Positions 1 through 6,733 of a DNA stretch of 64,000 bases are shown in pieces. Origin of the DNA: Lentisphaerota bacterium (GTDB lineage: Bacteria > Verrucomicrobiota > Lentisphaeria > Victivallales > Victivallaceae); contig SUWD01000001.1 of NCBI GenBank assembly GCA_015061685.1, positions 1-64,000 of the forward strand, read 5' to 3'. Made by a program: the position numbers and the translations under genes. Within the stretch, counting starts at the first letter, position 1; every line of letters begins with the position of its first letter. Below the pieces are notes generated by a model. It saw only the letters and a program-made list of their open reading frames with translations. It was not told the DNA's origin and made no database searches.

Positions 1-25
1 CTTGAGAATTTGTAAAATAAGCCAT
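1..25 (-). CDS. 5' end of an unidentified gene (runs off the left edge)
   Basis: Only the first eight codons are inside the window (MAYFTNSQ). The start is supported by an AGGAG ribosome binding site eight bases upstream and by a strong promoter with a perfect TATAAT -10 box (47-75). Nothing can be said about the product. The promoter and hairpin just upstream would fit the end of a mobile element, but that is a guess. Confidence 0.5.
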
Positions 26-46
26 AATTTTCTCCTATCATGACTT

Positions 47-75
47 ATTATACCTCCAACTTTCTGCTCAAACAA
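47..75 (-). promoter_or_regulatory. Promoter of the left-edge gene
   Basis: On the minus strand TTGTTT (70-75), a 17-bp spacer and TATAAT (47-52). It points at the ATG at position 25, leaving a leader of about 15-20 bases that contains AGGAG. Confidence 0.6.
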
Positions 76-133
76 TAGAAAAAGGCTGTTGCTCACCTTT
101 TTTGAGGTTTTGCAACAGCCCCTTTTTCTATTT
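74..133. terminator. Bidirectional hairpin terminator / REP-like repeat, copy 1
   Basis: GGCTGTTGC (84-92) pairs perfectly with GCAACAGCC (112-120). The stem is extended by AATAGAAAAA on one side and TTTTTCTATT on the other, so either strand ends in a T run. An inner ACCT/AGGT pair makes a two-level stem. The same layout recurs at 15984-16024. Confidence 0.6.
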
Positions 134-320
134 AGGGTTCAGAACTTCGTCCCAAGCTCTTGGTGAGCCGACGCAGGACTTGATTTTCAGAAATTCACAC
201 ATTTGCAATGCAAATCATTAAACTTCCAACAGTCTTATAAATTCCCTGACAAAAGTTCGCAGATTATTACATGGGTAGATTTTGAATGTCGCGATTACAT
301 CAAAAATCCGTATCTTGCAG
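134..320. other. Intergenic stretch, no gene seen
   Basis: Together with flanking sites this fills the gene-free interval 26-380. I see no start codon with a ribosome binding site and no long repeat. Only the terminator-like hairpin on the left and the promoter at 321-349 can be named. Confidence 0.5.
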
Positions 321-349
321 TTGTAAATGATTGTAACTGACATTATATT
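321..349 (+). promoter_or_regulatory. Promoter of the two-gene membrane protein operon
   Basis: TTGTAA (321-326), 17-bp spacer, TATATT (344-349), about 30 bases before the first start codon. Confidence 0.6.
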
Positions 350-380
350 ACCTTTGAGCGGTTGAGTTGAGTATGGAGAA

Positions 381-1046
381 ATGTTAAATATGGATAAAAC
401 GGAAAAATCGAAGAAAAAACAAGCCGGTATTTTTTTGATTGCCGGATTTTTACTGTTTGGTGTGTGGAACTTGTTCTGGTTCAGCCCGGTTTATCCATTG
501 TGGCAGAAACTGGATGGGCGTTTGCCGGAAAATATCTATTTCCCAGTGGAGGAATTCCTCGCTTTGAATGGGCATCACAATTCAATTTATGCTTTGAGTG
601 GAAGTCTTATTATTGCCATTGGTACAATCGCCTGGGCATGGAAATTGAATGGCAAATTGCAAAAATGGTATGAATATCTTTTATTGTTTATTCTGTTTTT
701 TGTTGCGGCGATGATCAGTATGCCATGCCTGTGCCGCTCGCGAGAACATGCGAGACGCCTCCGTTGCAGCACAATGCTTCGTCAGACATACGTCGCACTT
801 GAATTCTATGCAAGAGAAAACGGCAACACATTTCCCGATACGACCGATATACCCGATACTGCACAAATAGGTAAAATCGCACATCCGGTAAATTATTACG
901 GTAAAGGAAAAAGTTTTACCGATAAACCTTTTATCATTCTTGAAGATGCTTGCCGGGTCCACGCCGGGGATATGCGCCACCGCATTTGGAGTGACGGTAC
1001 ACGGGAGCAATTTTATCCGTGGCGCAAAACAGGAGATAACAAATGA
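381..1046 (+). CDS. Membrane protein with pseudopilin-like C-terminal segment
   Basis: Unrecognised 221-residue protein. Residues 17-37, about 68-88 and about 97-116 are hydrophobic and probably span the membrane. The following segment, about residues 118-152, resembles the region just after the pilin helix in the window's pseudopilins: it has the same order S-R-E-x-x-R, a cysteine four residues on, a glutamine, then YA--N---FP. The rest (about 155-221) is soluble. The start at 381 lies close to GGAGAA; ATG 390 has better spacing and could be the true start. The next gene overlaps by four bases, so the two are probably translated together. The function is unknown. The similarity is by eye and covers about 35 residues. 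Confidence 0.7.
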   Translation: MLNMDKTEKSKKKQAGIFLIAGFLLFGVWNLFWFSPVYPLWQKLDGRLPENIYFPVEEFLALNGHHNSIYALSGSLIIAIGTIAWAWKLNGKLQKWYEYLLLFILFFVAAMISMPCLCRSREHARRLRCSTMLRQTYVALEFYARENGNTFPDTTDIPDTAQIGKIAHPVNYYGKGKSFTDKPFIILEDACRVHAGDMRHRIWSDGTREQFYPWRKTGDNK

Positions 1047-1435
1047 AAAAGAAATGGGAATATTTGATTGCGGATCTGGTTTCGCTGGGTTTGCTTGAAT
1101 ATGGTCTTTTTGTCGCATTGGCTTGGTACTGGTCTAAATTTCAATGGTCGCCATTGGGGTATGAAACTTGCGGAATGGAATTTCTCGGTGTGTTGCTGAT
1201 TACCTATCCGGCATTTATCATCGGCTTGCTTATCCGTTTGGTATTGCTTCTGCGAACTTTTTTATCATTTGAGCGTAAAAAATCTTCAGAAGCAAAGTTC
1301 GCTGACAAGTTACGCACCCCCCACCAGAACTTATGGATTGCCAAGGACTTACAAATAAAGTCCCTGGCAATTTTCTTTTTATACCCCTTACAGTTGCAGG
1401 TACTTGCGGCTTTTGCAGGGCAAGCAAGAGACTGA
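1043..1435 (+). CDS. Small membrane protein, odd C-terminus
   Basis: A 130-residue reading frame overlapping its upstream neighbour by ATGA, with GGAGATAAC as ribosome binding site. Two hydrophobic segments (about residues 9-30 and 47-70) suggest an inner-membrane protein. From about residue 88 onward the protein is read through sequence that contains a strong transcription terminator (1337-1380), which is unusual inside a gene. The original C-terminus may have been lost by rearrangement, and the last 45 residues may be intergenic sequence read by chance. No family recognised. Confidence 0.55.
   Translation: MKKKWEYLIADLVSLGLLEYGLFVALAWYWSKFQWSPLGYETCGMEFLGVLLITYPAFIIGLLIRLVLLLRTFLSFERKKSSEAKFADKLRTPHQNLWIAKDLQIKSLAIFFLYPLQLQVLAAFAGQARD
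1337..1380 (+). terminator. Rho-independent terminator inside the 3' end of the preceding reading frame
   Basis: ATTGCCAAGGACT (1337-1349) pairs with AGTCCCTGGCAAT (1359-1371) with one bulge, nine-base loop, followed by TTTCTTTTT. It closes the operon 381-1435. Confidence 0.65.
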
Positions 1436-1670
1436 TATTCTCAATGCTGAACCATACCGGCAACGGCATTTTGCACCACTTTTACGGCAAAAGTCTCTGA
1501 AACGCACTGGACGCAAGTCCTGGGAACATTGTTGTTTATTATCAACGATTTACAAAAAGTGGTAATACAAGGACTTGATGTAAAAAACAGACGGTGCAAA
1601 AGTTGGTTTTCCGCCACTCCTGCTCCGTCTTTCATTTTGCCAAAGTGAAGTCCTTGTTTCATTTAAAATC

Positions 1671-1700
1671 AAAAAAGGCGGCAGAATTTCTCCCACCGCC
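1671..1700 (-). terminator. Terminator of the rhodanese gene
   Basis: On the minus strand GGCGG (1696-1700) and CCGCC (1677-1681) enclose a short loop and are followed by a run of six T. The interval 1436-1670 to its left contains several copies of AAGGACTT/AAGTCCTT but no gene that I can support. Confidence 0.55.
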
Positions 1701-1718
1701 GATAATGATATACTGTTT

Positions 1719-2078
1719 TCACTTTTTTATTGGGAGATTGAGTTTTTTCCGGGCATCTTTCATTGCACCGAGATTATGAACATCGGTGTACCCCTGCTTC
1801 AGAAGTTTTTCCGTAGCCATAGTTGCTTCCCGACCGCCCCGGCAATAAACATAAACCGGCGTATCTTTGGAGGGGACAACTGCTGCCGCTTTTGTATCCA
1901 CATCCGCCTGCGGCAGATTGATTGCTCCCTGCAGGTATCCTTTCTGATATTCTGCCGGAGTCCGGACATCAAGCAGAACAGCATTCTTTTCCATCGTGAT
2001 TTTGCACTGTCCGAGAGAACAGCATCCACTTACAACGAGCAGCATAACGCCGCACAGCATGACAAGAAGTTTTTTCAT
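1719..2078 (-). CDS. Rhodanese-domain lipoprotein
   Basis: A 119-residue secreted protein. Residues 1-18 form a lipoprotein signal ending in a VSGC lipobox, so the mature protein should be anchored by Cys19. The rest is a single rhodanese domain: LLDVRTPAEY near residue 35, GAINLPQ, and the active-site loop YCRGGREA with the catalytic cysteine at about residue 79. Rhodaneses move sulfane sulfur to thiophilic acceptors such as cyanide or protein thiols. The family also includes envelope proteins whose substrate is unknown, as here. The gene is monocistronic, with its own promoter (2148-2176), AGAGGTG ribosome binding site and terminator (1671-1700). Confidence 0.85.
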   Translation of the reverse strand: MKKLLVMLCGVMLLVVSGCCSLGQCKITMEKNAVLLDVRTPAEYQKGYLQGAINLPQADVDTKAAAVVPSKDTPVYVYCRGGREATMATEKLLKQGYTDVHNLGAMKDARKKLNLPIKK

Positions 2079-2147
2079 AATTCACCTCTATTCGGTTGTA
2101 TTTTTTTCAATTTACCTATTTACGGTAATCCCACATAGTCTGCCTGT

Positions 2148-2176
2148 AATATAACGCAGAATCTGATGTTTGTCAA
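2148..2176 (-). promoter_or_regulatory. Promoter of the rhodanese gene
   Basis: Minus strand: TTGACA (2171-2176), 17-bp spacer, TATATT (2148-2153). Confidence 0.65.
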
Positions 2177-2367
2177 ATGCCGGATATCAACTCTGCATAC
2201 CAGTAAAAGTGCGGCAAACTCCTGCTGTCAAGGATTGGAGTTTACTGCTGTTCCCCTGACAGGCATTGCCCTGTAAAAACCAACTTTTTTCACTTCCATT
2301 TTTTCCCTTATAAGAGTCCAAAGCAGAGATTTTCGGTTTCGCCACCTGTTAACCTCCACCAGAAATC
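2177..2367. other. Intergenic stretch with one hairpin, no gene seen
   Basis: Together with the promoter and terminator around it, this fills most of the gene-free interval 2079-2412. AAACTCC (2216-2222) and GGAGTTT (2237-2243) form an inverted repeat. No start with a ribosome binding site was found on either strand. Confidence 0.45.
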
Positions 2368-2395
2368 AAGCCGCCGAGAGGGCGGCTTTTAATTT
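2368..2395. terminator. Short GC-rich terminator hairpin
   Basis: AAGCCGCC (2368-2375), GAGAG loop, GGCGGCTT (2381-2388), then TTAATTTTT on the plus strand. On the minus strand it follows the dehydrogenase remnant and probably once ended that operon. Confidence 0.6.
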
Positions 2396-2412
2396 TTGGT
2401 GAATGAAGCCTG

Positions 2413-2541
2413 TCAAGGCTTTCGCTTCATATATTTTGATGCTTGACGGGCAAAGAGCAAAGCAGCAGTTGCTCCGATCCCCTGCGGATTTTTTACACCT
2501 GTAATCAGAGCGACTTTATTTTTCAAACCATAATCAATCAT
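2413..2541 (-). pseudogene. Remnant of a short-chain dehydrogenase/reductase gene
   Basis: A 42-codon frame starting with ATG at 2541 behind TTGGAG. It reads LKNKVALITGVKNPQGIG near its start, which is the first beta strand and glycine-rich cofactor loop (TGxxxxxGIG) of an SDR protein, continuing into the first helix (LLFARQ). SDR proteins are usually about 250 residues. Here a stop follows after residue 42 and a terminator hairpin comes at once, so about 80 percent of the gene is gone. It sits 18 bases after the XRE regulator and would have been the last gene of that operon. The assignment rests on the Rossmann motif only. Confidence 0.7.
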
Positions 2542-2559
2542 TGTATTTCTCCAAGAATT

Positions 2560-3063
2560 TCAGCAATCGTACTCTATCAAATCTTCTATATGACAGAAAA
2601 GAGCCTTTGCGAGCTGTAACAATGTTTCGGCGGCGGCTTTGTTGATATTCTTCGCCCGCATTTCGTATTGCTGAATTGTCCGCAGTTTCACTCCGGAACG
2701 CCTGGCAAGTTCTTTCTGCGTAAGTCCGGCATCTTTGCGGCGCTTCTGCAAACGGGTGGGAAGATTTTTATTGCGGATAATACGGTTGACTGTTTCCACA
2801 AACTTTTCTTCTGATGCTTCGTGAAGAGTGGGGTAAAGCAGAAGTATCTCCTGCATAGTCACGCACTCGGCAATATTTTTGAACGGGCGTTTGGTGAACC
2901 ATTGGAAATACGCCAATGCCCAGCCAGTCCAATATTCCGGAGAATAGTCGTATTCAATTTGTGCTTGCAAACCATCGACAGACAGCCCCGATTTCCGCAT
3001 TACTTCCATGGCAAGTTCTGTTCCGGAAAGTCCTATTATCTGGCAGCAGTGATTGCGGTTCAA
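2560..3063 (-). CDS. XRE-family helix-turn-helix regulator
   Basis: A 167-residue protein with an N-terminal domain I do not recognise (about 1-95, rich in aromatic residues) and a C-terminal Cro/C1-type helix-turn-helix (about 102-160): RLQKRRKDAGLTQKELARRS followed by a recognition helix and the QQYE turn typical of XRE proteins. The start is a TTG that overlaps the stop of the upstream gene (TTGA); an internal ATG at residue 19 is possible. It is the third gene of an operon with a phosphoethanolamine-transferase-like protein and a polysaccharide deacetylase. It may regulate that operon, but no operator could be identified. Confidence 0.7.
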   Translation of the reverse strand: MNRNHCCQIIGLSGTELAMEVMRKSGLSVDGLQAQIEYDYSPEYWTGWALAYFQWFTKRPFKNIAECVTMQEILLLYPTLHEASEEKFVETVNRIIRNKNLPTRLQKRRKDAGLTQKELARRSGVKLRTIQQYEMRAKNINKAAAETLLQLAKALFCHIEDLIEYDC

Positions 3064-4916
3064 TTTTCCGTATTCTGCTGAAGCATACTGCCATCAAGTT
3101 TTGCTCTGCCGTGCAGCGTGCGGGCGTTGTTGAAATCCAGAGAATATTCATCGGCGGTCAAGTGCAGCTGCGGAGGATTGAAACTGGTCTTTATCCCCAT
3201 TATGTCCAGCGTCAGATCAAAGAGCAGATCATTGGTGAAATATTTGTCCTGTGACCGGATCAGTTTTTTATACAGTTCCGGATTTTGAGCGATCCAGCTC
3301 TCACTGAAATAGCATATCATCGGTATTCTGGTCATATCGATTGTAAATCCGGCACTGTCATGATCTCCGATTTTCACGTCCTCACCGTGGTCCGGGATGA
3401 ATATGATCCCCTTTATTTCCGGATCAGACATGGCAAATCTGAATAATTTTTCCAGTACCTTGTCCAGATATGCCGTAGCTTTTTCGTAATCAAGCTCCAG
3501 ATGATCTGCGAATCCGGCTGGGTAACGGATCTGATAGGGGGCATGACAGCTCATGAGGTGGATCACCGTAAAAGATTTGCCGGTATTTTTCTGATTGGCG
3601 GTAAAAAAATCAACCGCGTCCATATCCAGACGGTTTTTCCGCATGATGAAGTCCATTTCCGAATTGATATAATTTACTTCATCTGCCGCCTGCGAAATTG
3701 CACTTACCGGAGAACGCAGAGAGTCATACAGATATTGATTGCTTATGAAATTGCTCTGCTTTCTGCAATAACGCAAGACATCAAAAAGAGTTACTCCTGT
3801 TTGGCGGTCATTGCCGTATTGATTCTGCTCGGTAAGCATATAGCGGATCGCTTCGGTAGTGTGGACGTGATTGGAATAGGCATTGGTGAAAAAGATGAAT
3901 CTTTTATCAGTTTTCACACTGTCGAGGAATGGGGTGGTCTGACGGGGGTAACCGTAACAGCTCATATAGTCACGGCTGTTTGATTCACCTATTACCAGAA
4001 TGAATTTCCCGTCACTTCCGGTGGAATGAACCTTTTCCTTTTCTTCATCATTCAACGGCTCCAATCTGCGTTCAGCAGCCTGTTGATTGAAAAGAGCCAG
4101 CTCCTGCCGGAAATAATTCCCCCTTACCAGCAAAGAAAATATTCTCAATTTGCCTTTGACGACATGAGATTTGATACCGGAAAAGGCGATGAAAAACAGT
4201 AATATTCCGATTGCGGCAGCAGATATTCTGCAAATTTTATTCTGCGGTACGGAGAATAACGGCAGTTTTGTATAGTACCATATTGACACGGCAGCAAAGA
4301 GCAGCAAGATTATTACTGCCAGTATGAGACCGGGATTCAAAGAGATGTACGCCAAAGCTTCGGCAAGATCGGTTTGATATACGGCAACGACAGTATCCAA
4401 TTCCAGCTTTTTGCCGTCCCGGATGTTGCGTATCAGAATCGCAAGGAATATTTTCCCGCTTGCAATTTGGAGTATTGCCGAAAGAATCGCCGGCAGTTTC
4501 CGCAATCTGCTGCAGCTGGAGCAGATCAATGTCAATGCGGTATCCAGAAGCATTACACATAAAATGAATGAAAAACCGTAACGGATGGAGCGTTCTGCAT
4601 CATAACGGGAAATGAGGGAAAAGTTGGTCAATTCTGCTGCAACGATCAATATTTGCAGGAAATAGTAGAATAAAAGTCGCCGCAGGGACTTTGTGCGGCA
4701 GATCAGCGGCAGGAAAAGAGCAAAAAGAGCCAGCAGTATGAGATACACTGCCATATCTTTCGCTCCGGGGATAGGTTCTCTTAAAAATCCCCAGAAAAAG
4801 AGGTTGTATGCCAGAAAATAGACCGCAGAAAATATAAAATTTTTACGGTTGAAAACAACCGGAATGATTTGAGAAATTTTTTCCCGCAGAGAATCTATTG
4901 GAAAAGAGATTTTCAT
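3060..4916 (-). CDS. Phosphoethanolamine-transferase-like membrane sulfatase-fold protein
   Basis: A 618-residue protein of the EptA/CptA family. About five hydrophobic segments lie in residues 25-250, followed by a periplasmic alkaline-phosphatase/sulfatase-fold domain (about 300-580). Family motifs visible: VIGESNSRDYMSCYGYPRQT with the catalytic Ser/Thr-position residue in the GES turn, a conserved HAPY segment, and PDHGED for metal binding. Members transfer phosphoethanolamine from phosphatidylethanolamine to lipid A, core sugars or glycans in the periplasm. GESxSRDYMS resembles the core-sugar (CptA-like) branch, but the acceptor cannot be decided. It overlaps both neighbours by four bases, so the deacetylase, this enzyme and the XRE regulator form one tight operon for surface modification. 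Confidence 0.8.
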   Translation of the reverse strand: MKISFPIDSLREKISQIIPVVFNRKNFIFSAVYFLAYNLFFWGFLREPIPGAKDMAVYLILLALFALFLPLICRTKSLRRLLFYYFLQILIVAAELTNFSLISRYDAERSIRYGFSFILCVMLLDTALTLICSSCSRLRKLPAILSAILQIASGKIFLAILIRNIRDGKKLELDTVVAVYQTDLAEALAYISLNPGLILAVIILLLFAAVSIWYYTKLPLFSVPQNKICRISAAAIGILLFFIAFSGIKSHVVKGKLRIFSLLVRGNYFRQELALFNQQAAERRLEPLNDEEKEKVHSTGSDGKFILVIGESNSRDYMSCYGYPRQTTPFLDSVKTDKRFIFFTNAYSNHVHTTEAIRYMLTEQNQYGNDRQTGVTLFDVLRYCRKQSNFISNQYLYDSLRSPVSAISQAADEVNYINSEMDFIMRKNRLDMDAVDFFTANQKNTGKSFTVIHLMSCHAPYQIRYPAGFADHLELDYEKATAYLDKVLEKLFRFAMSDPEIKGIIFIPDHGEDVKIGDHDSAGFTIDMTRIPMICYFSESWIAQNPELYKKLIRSQDKYFTNDLLFDLTLDIMGIKTSFNPPQLHLTADEYSLDFNNARTLHGRAKLDGSMLQQNTEN

Positions 4917-5710
4917 TCATCAGCTCCGTTGTTTTTCAAATACTCCTGAAATGTGATGAATCTGCCTTTTTTGCCCAGATGAGCGATCAATTTCCGCAGA
5001 CGGTGGATCTGTTTTTCTCCGGCGTGCCGGACAACGAAACCGGGAATTTGCCAACGTTTCTCTTTCGCCTGAAAGTTGTATTCCCACGGGTGGGAATACA
5101 TGTTGTAATATCCGGTCATTTTGAGGGTGATCCCGGCAAGCAGGCTGTAGGAAAAGAGCGGCATGTTTTTGAATGCCAGCCAAAAGAGCGGGAAACGTAT
5201 TCCCGGCACTGCTGAAACGGGGAACTGCCACAAGCCGCAATCTTCCTTAAACGGCAGCAATGGAGAACGCAAATTACAGTAATGCCCGGGCAGATATATG
5301 GGGTTGAGAGATGATTCATAGGTGTAACCGGCAGCTTTTATTTCCTCTTTATCCACCTTTGCCAGGCGTGCCATCCGGAATCCGGCAACTTCCTGACCGG
5401 AGAGATCCTGCAGTATTTTTCTGGATTCAGCGAGGTGAGCTGCTTCAAAAGTCGAGTGATTCATTCCGTGGGAAGCGATTTCATGTCCGTTGCTGACCAT
5501 CTGCCGGATCAGTTCCGGATAACGCATGGCAAAAACGGCAGTGGTGAAAAAAGCAGCTTTTGCCCCGGTTTCTTTCATCAGATCGATGATTGCTTGTGTA
5601 CCGCGGCGTGAAATTTCAAATTTGTCCTCCTCCGGGATGGAAGCACCATATTCCTCCGGAAGATCAAACTCCTCAATATCAAAGGAGAGCAGAATTTCAG
5701 GATTTTTCAT
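4913..5710 (-). CDS. Polysaccharide deacetylase (NodB-type, carbohydrate esterase 4)
   Basis: A NodB-fold hydrolase. SFDIEEFDLPEEYG carries the metal/catalytic aspartates and HEIASHGMNHSTFE is the H-x3-H metal-binding motif; the SHPWEYN segment near the C-terminus holds the usual distal histidine. Such enzymes remove N-acetyl groups from peptidoglycan or capsule-like polysaccharide, or act on a glycan precursor. The variant without a signal peptide resembles the wzx-linked group that acts on surface polysaccharides. The start is placed at ATG 5710 (265 residues). A longer frame begins at 5776, but its extra 22 codons lie entirely in the dispersed repeat. First gene of a three-gene operon, transcribed from a promoter carried by that repeat (5783-5811). 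Confidence 0.8.
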   Translation of the reverse strand: MKNPEILLSFDIEEFDLPEEYGASIPEEDKFEISRRGTQAIIDLMKETGAKAAFFTTAVFAMRYPELIRQMVSNGHEIASHGMNHSTFEAAHLAESRKILQDLSGQEVAGFRMARLAKVDKEEIKAAGYTYESSLNPIYLPGHYCNLRSPLLPFKEDCGLWQFPVSAVPGIRFPLFWLAFKNMPLFSYSLLAGITLKMTGYYNMYSHPWEYNFQAKEKRWQIPGFVVRHAGEKQIHRLRKLIAHLGKKGRFITFQEYLKNNGADE

Positions 5711-5715
5711 TTTTT

Positions 5716-5990
5716 GATAATGTCCCAATTTTTGTAAACCCCGTAACAGGAGCTTATAAACAAACATTTTTGTCAACGTTAAAACATATCACATCAGTCG
5801 TGATTTGTCAAACCGGCAAGTACGGGTTAGATCTAACCGGTGGATGCAGTGTGAGGCAAGGTCGCAGACAAATCAAGGCGGATGAGCAGGAGTGTACTAA
5901 ACGTACATGACTGCGAAAACGTCCGCTGATTTGCCAAGAGATTGCTCGCAATGCACCACCGCAGGAAAGATTTTTCACAAAAAATGAGAT
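5716..5990 (-). repeat. Dispersed repeat, copy A (complete)
   Basis: Read on the minus strand, the element has a conserved head (CTCATTTTTTGTGAAAAATC, then TTTCCTGCGGTGG), a variable middle of about 120 bases holding GTAC-n5-GTAC before ACTCCTG, and a conserved tail from GCCGGTTTGACAAATCAC through ATGTTTGTTTATAAGC to GGACATTATC. Copy B (13342-13615) has the same order on the plus strand. Copy C (58028-58133) is tail only and copy D (61012-61040) is head only. The tail holds a promoter, so the element supplies transcription to the deacetylase operon. No reading frame for a mobility protein was seen. Confidence 0.75.
5783..5811 (-). promoter_or_regulatory. Promoter inside repeat copy A, drives the deacetylase operon
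   Basis: Minus strand: TTGACA (5806-5811), 17-bp spacer, TATGTT (5783-5788). The expected start of transcription lies about 65 bases before ATG 5710. Confidence 0.6.
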
Positions 5991-5995
5991 AATAA

Positions 5996-6733
5996 CTATT
6001 TTTTATAACTCTTCTTTACTCTGACTTGCCACAGGACTTTCATGAAGCACAGCAATTCCCGGCACAGGATCTTCAATCCCATGGATGAGAGTTTGACTTC
6101 CGGATTCAATTGGACATCCAGCGGGGAGATATTCAATCCTCTGTTCCAGGCGATCAGGATAAATTCTGTATCAAAGACGAAAGAATCCACGGTCGTCAGC
6201 AAAAAGGCTTCTCTGCCTTTGCGGTTGAAACCTTTCAATCCGGCCTGGGTATCCTGAATATCCTCCGGCAATCCGCAAAAGAGACGGTTGAGCATTTTCA
6301 ATCCGCCGGAGAGACACTTGCGGAATGGCGAAAGAGCAGTTCCGTAACTGTTGTTCCGCCGCCCCATTATCACATCCGCACCGTCGGCAAGCATCCGGAA
6401 TCCTTCAGCGACGGATTCATAACCAAAGGGGAAATCCCCGTCGGTATAGATCATGAAATCGCCGTCGGCATGTTTGACCAGATGCCGCAGAGAGTATCCC
6501 TTGCCCCGGTTTTTATCATATTTGAGAAAGTGGAATTTGCCGTTTACCGCATCGGAGATACGTTTGAGAGCTTCAGGAGAGTAATACTTATCCGGGGCAC
6601 CGTCATTGGTTATATAAAGGGTGATTTCGGCGTCGGAACCGATTTTTGTTTTCAGTTTTCCGATAGCATTTACAATGCTGTCATCCCAGTTTTTCCGGGG
6701 TTTGTAACAGGGCAGCAGGATATCAAGTTTCAT
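5996..6733 (-). CDS. Family 2 glycosyltransferase (polyprenyl-phosphate sugar type)
   Basis: A 245-residue GT-A fold enzyme. ILLPCYKPRKN is the first strand, YDKNRGKGYSLRHL is the nucleotide-sugar segment of DPM1/GtrB-like enzymes, YTDGDFPFGYE is the DxD region and FDTEF the acceptor/base region. There are no clear C-terminal membrane helices, unlike GtrB or ArnC, so it resembles soluble dolichyl-phosphate-mannose-synthase-like proteins. It should load a sugar onto a polyprenyl phosphate. It overlaps the ArnT-like gene by ATGA, and GtrA lies upstream. The order GtrA, membrane transferase, GT2 mirrors gtrABC-type cassettes. Sugar and acceptor are unknown. Confidence 0.8.
   Translation of the reverse strand: MKLDILLPCYKPRKNWDDSIVNAIGKLKTKIGSDAEITLYITNDGAPDKYYSPEALKRISDAVNGKFHFLKYDKNRGKGYSLRHLVKHADGDFMIYTDGDFPFGYESVAEGFRMLADGADVIMGRRNNSYGTALSPFRKCLSGGLKMLNRLFCGLPEDIQDTQAGLKGFNRKGREAFLLTTVDSFVFDTEFILIAWNRGLNISPLDVQLNPEVKLSSMGLKILCRELLCFMKVLWQVRVKKSYKK

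Noticed and set aside
1436..1670. Possible small genes between the membrane protein operon and the rhodanese gene
   Set aside because: Open frames on both strands lack start signals; only short AAGGACTT/AAGTCCTT repeats are visible.
5711..5776. Longer N-terminus of the polysaccharide deacetylase (MTKMFVYKLLL...)
   Set aside because: The extra 22 codons are the dispersed-repeat tail, which gives the same peptide at 13563-13615 and 58028-58080; the NodB domain begins only after ATG 5710.
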